Source: Rubrivivax sp. (GTDB lineage Bacteria; Pseudomonadota; Gammaproteobacteria; Burkholderiales; Burkholderiaceae_C). From it: a stretch of 64,000 nt of DNA. A model generated the notes under the pieces. The model had not been told where the DNA came from. It did no database searches and was given only the letters and a program-made list of their open reading frames with translations. Positions 61,433-64,000 of the stretch are shown here, piece after piece (position 1 is the stretch's first letter; each line of letters opens with the position of its first letter). Location of the stretch: NCBI GenBank assembly GCA_027489455.1, contig JAIXZR010000136.1:1-64000 (forward strand), written 5' to 3'. Both the position numbers and the translations under genes were made by a program.

Positions 61433-62820
61433 AGCACCTGCGCATCAGCGTGCTGGCCCTGGGCGCCGCGCTCGCCGGCTGCGGCAGCCTGGTCCCGCCA
61501 GCGGCCAGCCCGGCGCCGCAGCTGCGCGAGAGCTTCCGCGACGCCAGCGACCCGCCCCTGTCCACCGCCGCCGGCAGCCACGAATGGGCCGGCTTCTTCA
61601 CTGACGAGCGCCTGCGCCAGGTGGTTGGCCTGGCGCTGGCCGACAACCGTACGCTGCGCGCCGGCATGGCCGCGGTGGAGCGGGCGCGGGCGCTTTACGG
61701 CGTGACGCTGGCCAACGCCGTGCCTGATCTCGATGCCACGGCTTCGGCCAGCCGCCAGCGCAGCAGCGGCAGCAGCGCTGGCACCAGCAGCAGCTACAGC
61801 GTGCAGCTGGGCCTGGCGGCTTGGGAGATCGATCTCTTCAACCGCGTGGGTGCACTGCAGGGGGCGGCGCTGGCCCGCTACCTGGCGCAGGAAGAAACCC
61901 AGCGCGGCGCCCGCCTGGCCCTGGTGGCCGACGTGGCCAATGCCTGGCTGGCCCTGGCCGCCGAAGGCCAGCGCCTGCAGCTGGCGCGGGCCCTGCGCGA
62001 CAGCCAGCAGCGCAGCCTGGCGCTGGCCGAGCGGCAGTACCAGCTGGGCGCGGCATCGGGCCTGCAGCGTGCACGGGCGCAGACCGCCTTCGAAGCGGCG
62101 CGCGCCGAAGCTGCGCGCAGCGCCGCGGCCGTGGTGCAGGCCCGGCTGGCGCTGGAGCTGCTGGTGGGCCAGCCCCTGCCCGCGACGCTGCTGCCCGGGG
62201 GCGAAGCGACCGACGCATCGGCCCTGCCCGATCTGCCCCCCGGCCTGCCGGCCACGGTGCTGCTCCAGCGGCCGGATCTGCGTGCCGCCGAGCAGACACT
62301 GCAGGCGGCGTCTTTCGACGTGGGCGCAGCGCGGGCGGCACGCTTTCCGCGCCTGTCGCTGACGGCCAGCGCCGGCACCCGCAGCGCGGACCTGGACGGC
62401 CTCTTCCGGCCTGGCAGCGGCGTCTTCAGCGTCGTGCCCAGCCTGGTGCTGCCGATCTTCGACGGCGGTGAGCGGCAAGGCCAGGTCGACGCCACCGAAG
62501 CGGGGCGCCGGCAGGCGCTGGCGCAATACGAGGCCGCGCTGCAGACCGCCTTCCGCGAAGTGGCCGATGCCCTGGCCGTGCGCGACAGCCTGGCCGAACG
62601 CCTGGCCGCACAACAGGCCCAGGTGGCGGCCGCAGCGCGCAGTCTGGCGCTGTCGGAGCAGGCCTACCGCCTGGGCGGCGCAAGCCAGCTGGAACTGCTG
62701 GACGCGCAGCGCCAGTTGGCCACCGCCCAGCAAGGCCTGGTGACGCTGCGCCAGACCGAGCAGAGCAACCGCGTGGCCCTGCTGCGCGCACTGGGCGGGC
62801 GCTGGACGCCGGGTGCCTAA
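61429..62820 (+). CDS. Outer-membrane efflux lipoprotein (OprM/NodT-like)
   Basis: Outer-membrane channel partner of the pump, 463 residues. It begins with a lipoprotein signal (lipobox LAGC, C18). The two tandem OEP halves are visible, with WEIDLFNRVGALQGAALARYLA and LLVGQPLPATL in the first, and LPPGLPATVLLQRPDLRAAE, FDVGAARAARFPRLSLTAS and YRLGGASQLELLDAQRQLA in the second. It completes the adaptor-pump-channel operon. Confidence 0.95.
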   Translation: MKHLRISVLALGAALAGCGSLVPPAASPAPQLRESFRDASDPPLSTAAGSHEWAGFFTDERLRQVVGLALADNRTLRAGMAAVERARALYGVTLANAVPDLDATASASRQRSSGSSAGTSSSYSVQLGLAAWEIDLFNRVGALQGAALARYLAQEETQRGARLALVADVANAWLALAAEGQRLQLARALRDSQQRSLALAERQYQLGAASGLQRARAQTAFEAARAEAARSAAAVVQARLALELLVGQPLPATLLPGGEATDASALPDLPPGLPATVLLQRPDLRAAEQTLQAASFDVGAARAARFPRLSLTASAGTRSADLDGLFRPGSGVFSVVPSLVLPIFDGGERQGQVDATEAGRRQALAQYEAALQTAFREVADALAVRDSLAERLAAQQAQVAAAARSLALSEQAYRLGGASQLELLDAQRQLATAQQGLVTLRQTEQSNRVALLRALGGRWTPGA

Positions 62821-62869
62821 GCCGGTGGCGGGCCTGCCGTGGCCGATGCGCCGGCCCGGGCGCGTGCGT

Positions 62870-63562
62870 TCAACGCTCGCGGCGCTGCCGGCGCGCCCAG
62901 CCCAGCGCCGCGGCCAGGCCGCCCAGCAGCAGGCCGGCGCTGGCCGGCTCGGGCACCGCGCTGACGCCCAATTCCAGGTGGTAGACGGCCGTGCCGGTGC
63001 CGGTGTCCTGGATCCAGAAGGCATAGCTGCCGGCGGGCAGCGGCGTGCTGAAGCCGATCGCCCCCGGGCTCGTGCCCATCACGGGCAGGATGTCGCTGCC
63101 GATGTCGTTTTCGCCGTAGTGCCAGTAGCCCAACAAACCCGCCGGGCTGCCCCCGGTGGGGTTGACGGTGACCTGGCTGCCCGCCTGCAGCGCGATGAAG
63201 CTCAGCGCCGAGATGCCCAGCGCGCTGGTGCCCGGCATCACGGTCAGGCTGTCCAGCTGTGCACCGGCGGGCAGCGTGAAGCGGAAGTAGTCGCGGTCGA
63301 CCACGCCATTGGTGCGGCCGGTGGTGCCGATGATAAGGTTGGCGCCGGCCTGCAGGCTGATCTGCGTGGGGCTGCTGCCCAGGTTGGCAAAGTCCCCCTG
63401 GGTGGCTTCGTTCCAGACCGTGGCCGCCTGCACCGCGCCCCATGTGCAGGCGCACAGCAGGCCCAGCGCTGCCTGCCGCAGCCGGTGGGCCGCGGGGGCG
63501 ATCGGGCCCGGGCGCCCGCGCGCGGCGGTGTCGCGGCCCGCGGGCCGGAAGCTTGGATTCAT
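62870..63562 (-). CDS. PEP-CTERM domain surface protein
   Basis: A 230-residue exported protein. It has a signal peptide (about 28-46, after a 27-residue polar start, ending VQA), a beta-rich domain with repeated Gly/Thr/Ser and FTLPAGAQLDSLTVM, and the C-terminal sorting signal VPEPASAG, then a hydrophobic helix and basic RRQRRER. PEP-CTERM proteins are cut and anchored by exosortase in bacteria that make exopolysaccharide. Its target is unknown. It converges with the efflux operon, 49 bases apart, and I see no exosortase gene in the window. Confidence 0.88.
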   Translation of the reverse strand: MNPSFRPAGRDTAARGRPGPIAPAAHRLRQAALGLLCACTWGAVQAATVWNEATQGDFANLGSSPTQISLQAGANLIIGTTGRTNGVVDRDYFRFTLPAGAQLDSLTVMPGTSALGISALSFIALQAGSQVTVNPTGGSPAGLLGYWHYGENDIGSDILPVMGTSPGAIGFSTPLPAGSYAFWIQDTGTGTAVYHLELGVSAVPEPASAGLLLGGLAAALGWARRQRRER

Positions 63563-63711
63563 GGTGCCTTTCGTGTTGATCGTGCCGTGCCGGCGCAGCG
63601 GCCAGCCCATCGTAGGTGCTGCGACGGGCCGCGGGCAAGCCGGGCCCGCCGGAAACCGCTGCTGCACTGGCCCCCCAGGGGTTACATTGGCCTTCACTGA
63701 GCCCGCCTTCC

Positions 63712-64000
63712 GTGCCTTCCGAAACCGCCATCGATAGCGACACAGACCTCCGTCGACTGGCCGCCCTGCACGGCCTGGGTCTGCTGCAGCGTGGCGAAGA
63801 GCCGGTCGCTGCCGGCGACGCGACGGCGGCCGCCGATCCGGCGTTCGACGACATCGTGCAGCTGGCCGCCGCCGGCTGTGACGCACCGGCGGCGCTGTTC
63901 ACCGTGCTGGGCCGCCAGTGGTTGCACTTCCGGGGCCGCCTGGGCCTGGCCGTGGCCGCGGTGCCGCGCGAAGGCTCGTTCTGCGCCGCGGCACTGGCGC
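63712..64000 (+). CDS. GAF-domain signalling protein, N-terminal part (cut by window edge)
   Basis: Only the first 96 residues are present, read from a GTG start with no stop. The order RRLAALHGLGLLQRG, FDDIVQLAAAGCDAPAALFTVLG, RQWLHFRGRLGLAVAAVPRE and SFCAAAL is that of a GAF domain at the front of histidine kinases or GGDEF/EAL proteins. Its output domain lies outside. It diverges from the PEP-CTERM gene with a 149-base gap. Confidence 0.75.
   Translation, partial: MPSETAIDSDTDLRRLAALHGLGLLQRGEEPVAAGDATAAADPAFDDIVQLAAAGCDAPAALFTVLGRQWLHFRGRLGLAVAAVPREGSFCAAALA

Overview
The window is very GC-rich, with strong GC at third codon positions and many long antisense shadow frames. Its housekeeping gene order is typical of a betaproteobacterium of the order Burkholderiales: xseA and sodB diverging from exbB-exbD-lpxK-Trm112 protein-kdsB-adk. 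A PEP-CTERM protein and the family-level matches agree with this. I see no rRNA, CRISPR array or insertion sequence. One tRNA, tRNA-Ser(UGA), is present.

Layout. (1) 1-6911: superoxide dismutase (cut by the window edge), exonuclease VII large subunit, then a rightward envelope/energy operon (ExbB, ExbD, LpxK, Trm112-like protein, KdsB), adenylate kinase and a short-chain dehydrogenase. (2) 6966-21710: a leftward cluster of two TonB-dependent receptors, two TPR/2-oxoglutarate-Fe(II) oxygenases, a TPR/aspartyl-hydroxylase, an aspartyl-hydroxylase-like/sulfotransferase fusion, a TPR/sulfotransferase, a small secreted protein and a translationally coupled 63-residue ORF. It looks like a receptor-linked hydroxylation and sulfation system whose substrate is not evident. 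(3) 22108-30723: a leftward Yej-type peptide ABC transporter joined to LD-carboxypeptidase and tadA, consistent with murein-peptide recycling, and a DUF2087-like gene. (4) 30854-39713: an integrated element of about 8.9 kb in the 3' end of tRNA-Ser, bounded by a 14-bp direct repeat. It carries a tyrosine integrase, AlpA-like regulator, Toprim primase, D5/SF3 helicase, a 650-bp gene-free repeat-rich region (possible origin), and a complete HK97-type major capsid protein without terminase, portal or tail genes. It resembles a phage satellite.

(5) 39743-51723: an FkbM methyltransferase, then a set organised around a 48-bp divergent promoter region: sulfatase-like membrane protein, YceI protein and CDP-alcohol phosphatidyltransferase on one side; zinc-type dehydrogenase, PTPS-like protein lacking key residues, glycosyltransferase and methyltransferase on the other. 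These are followed by a RibD-type reductase, a GTP cyclohydrolase II with an unfamiliar N-terminal half, a creatininase-family amidohydrolase and a membrane protein. Together they suggest an undescribed GTP-derived (pterin or pyrimidine) glycosylated metabolite. (6) 51885-62820: an Fe-S helicase with an N-terminal nuclease-like domain, a small conserved-looking protein, a BaeSR-like two-component system and a divergent tripartite RND efflux operon. (7) 62870-64000: a PEP-CTERM surface protein and the start of a GAF-domain signalling protein cut by the window edge.

All functional statements rest on motifs and family resemblance read by eye; no database search was run.
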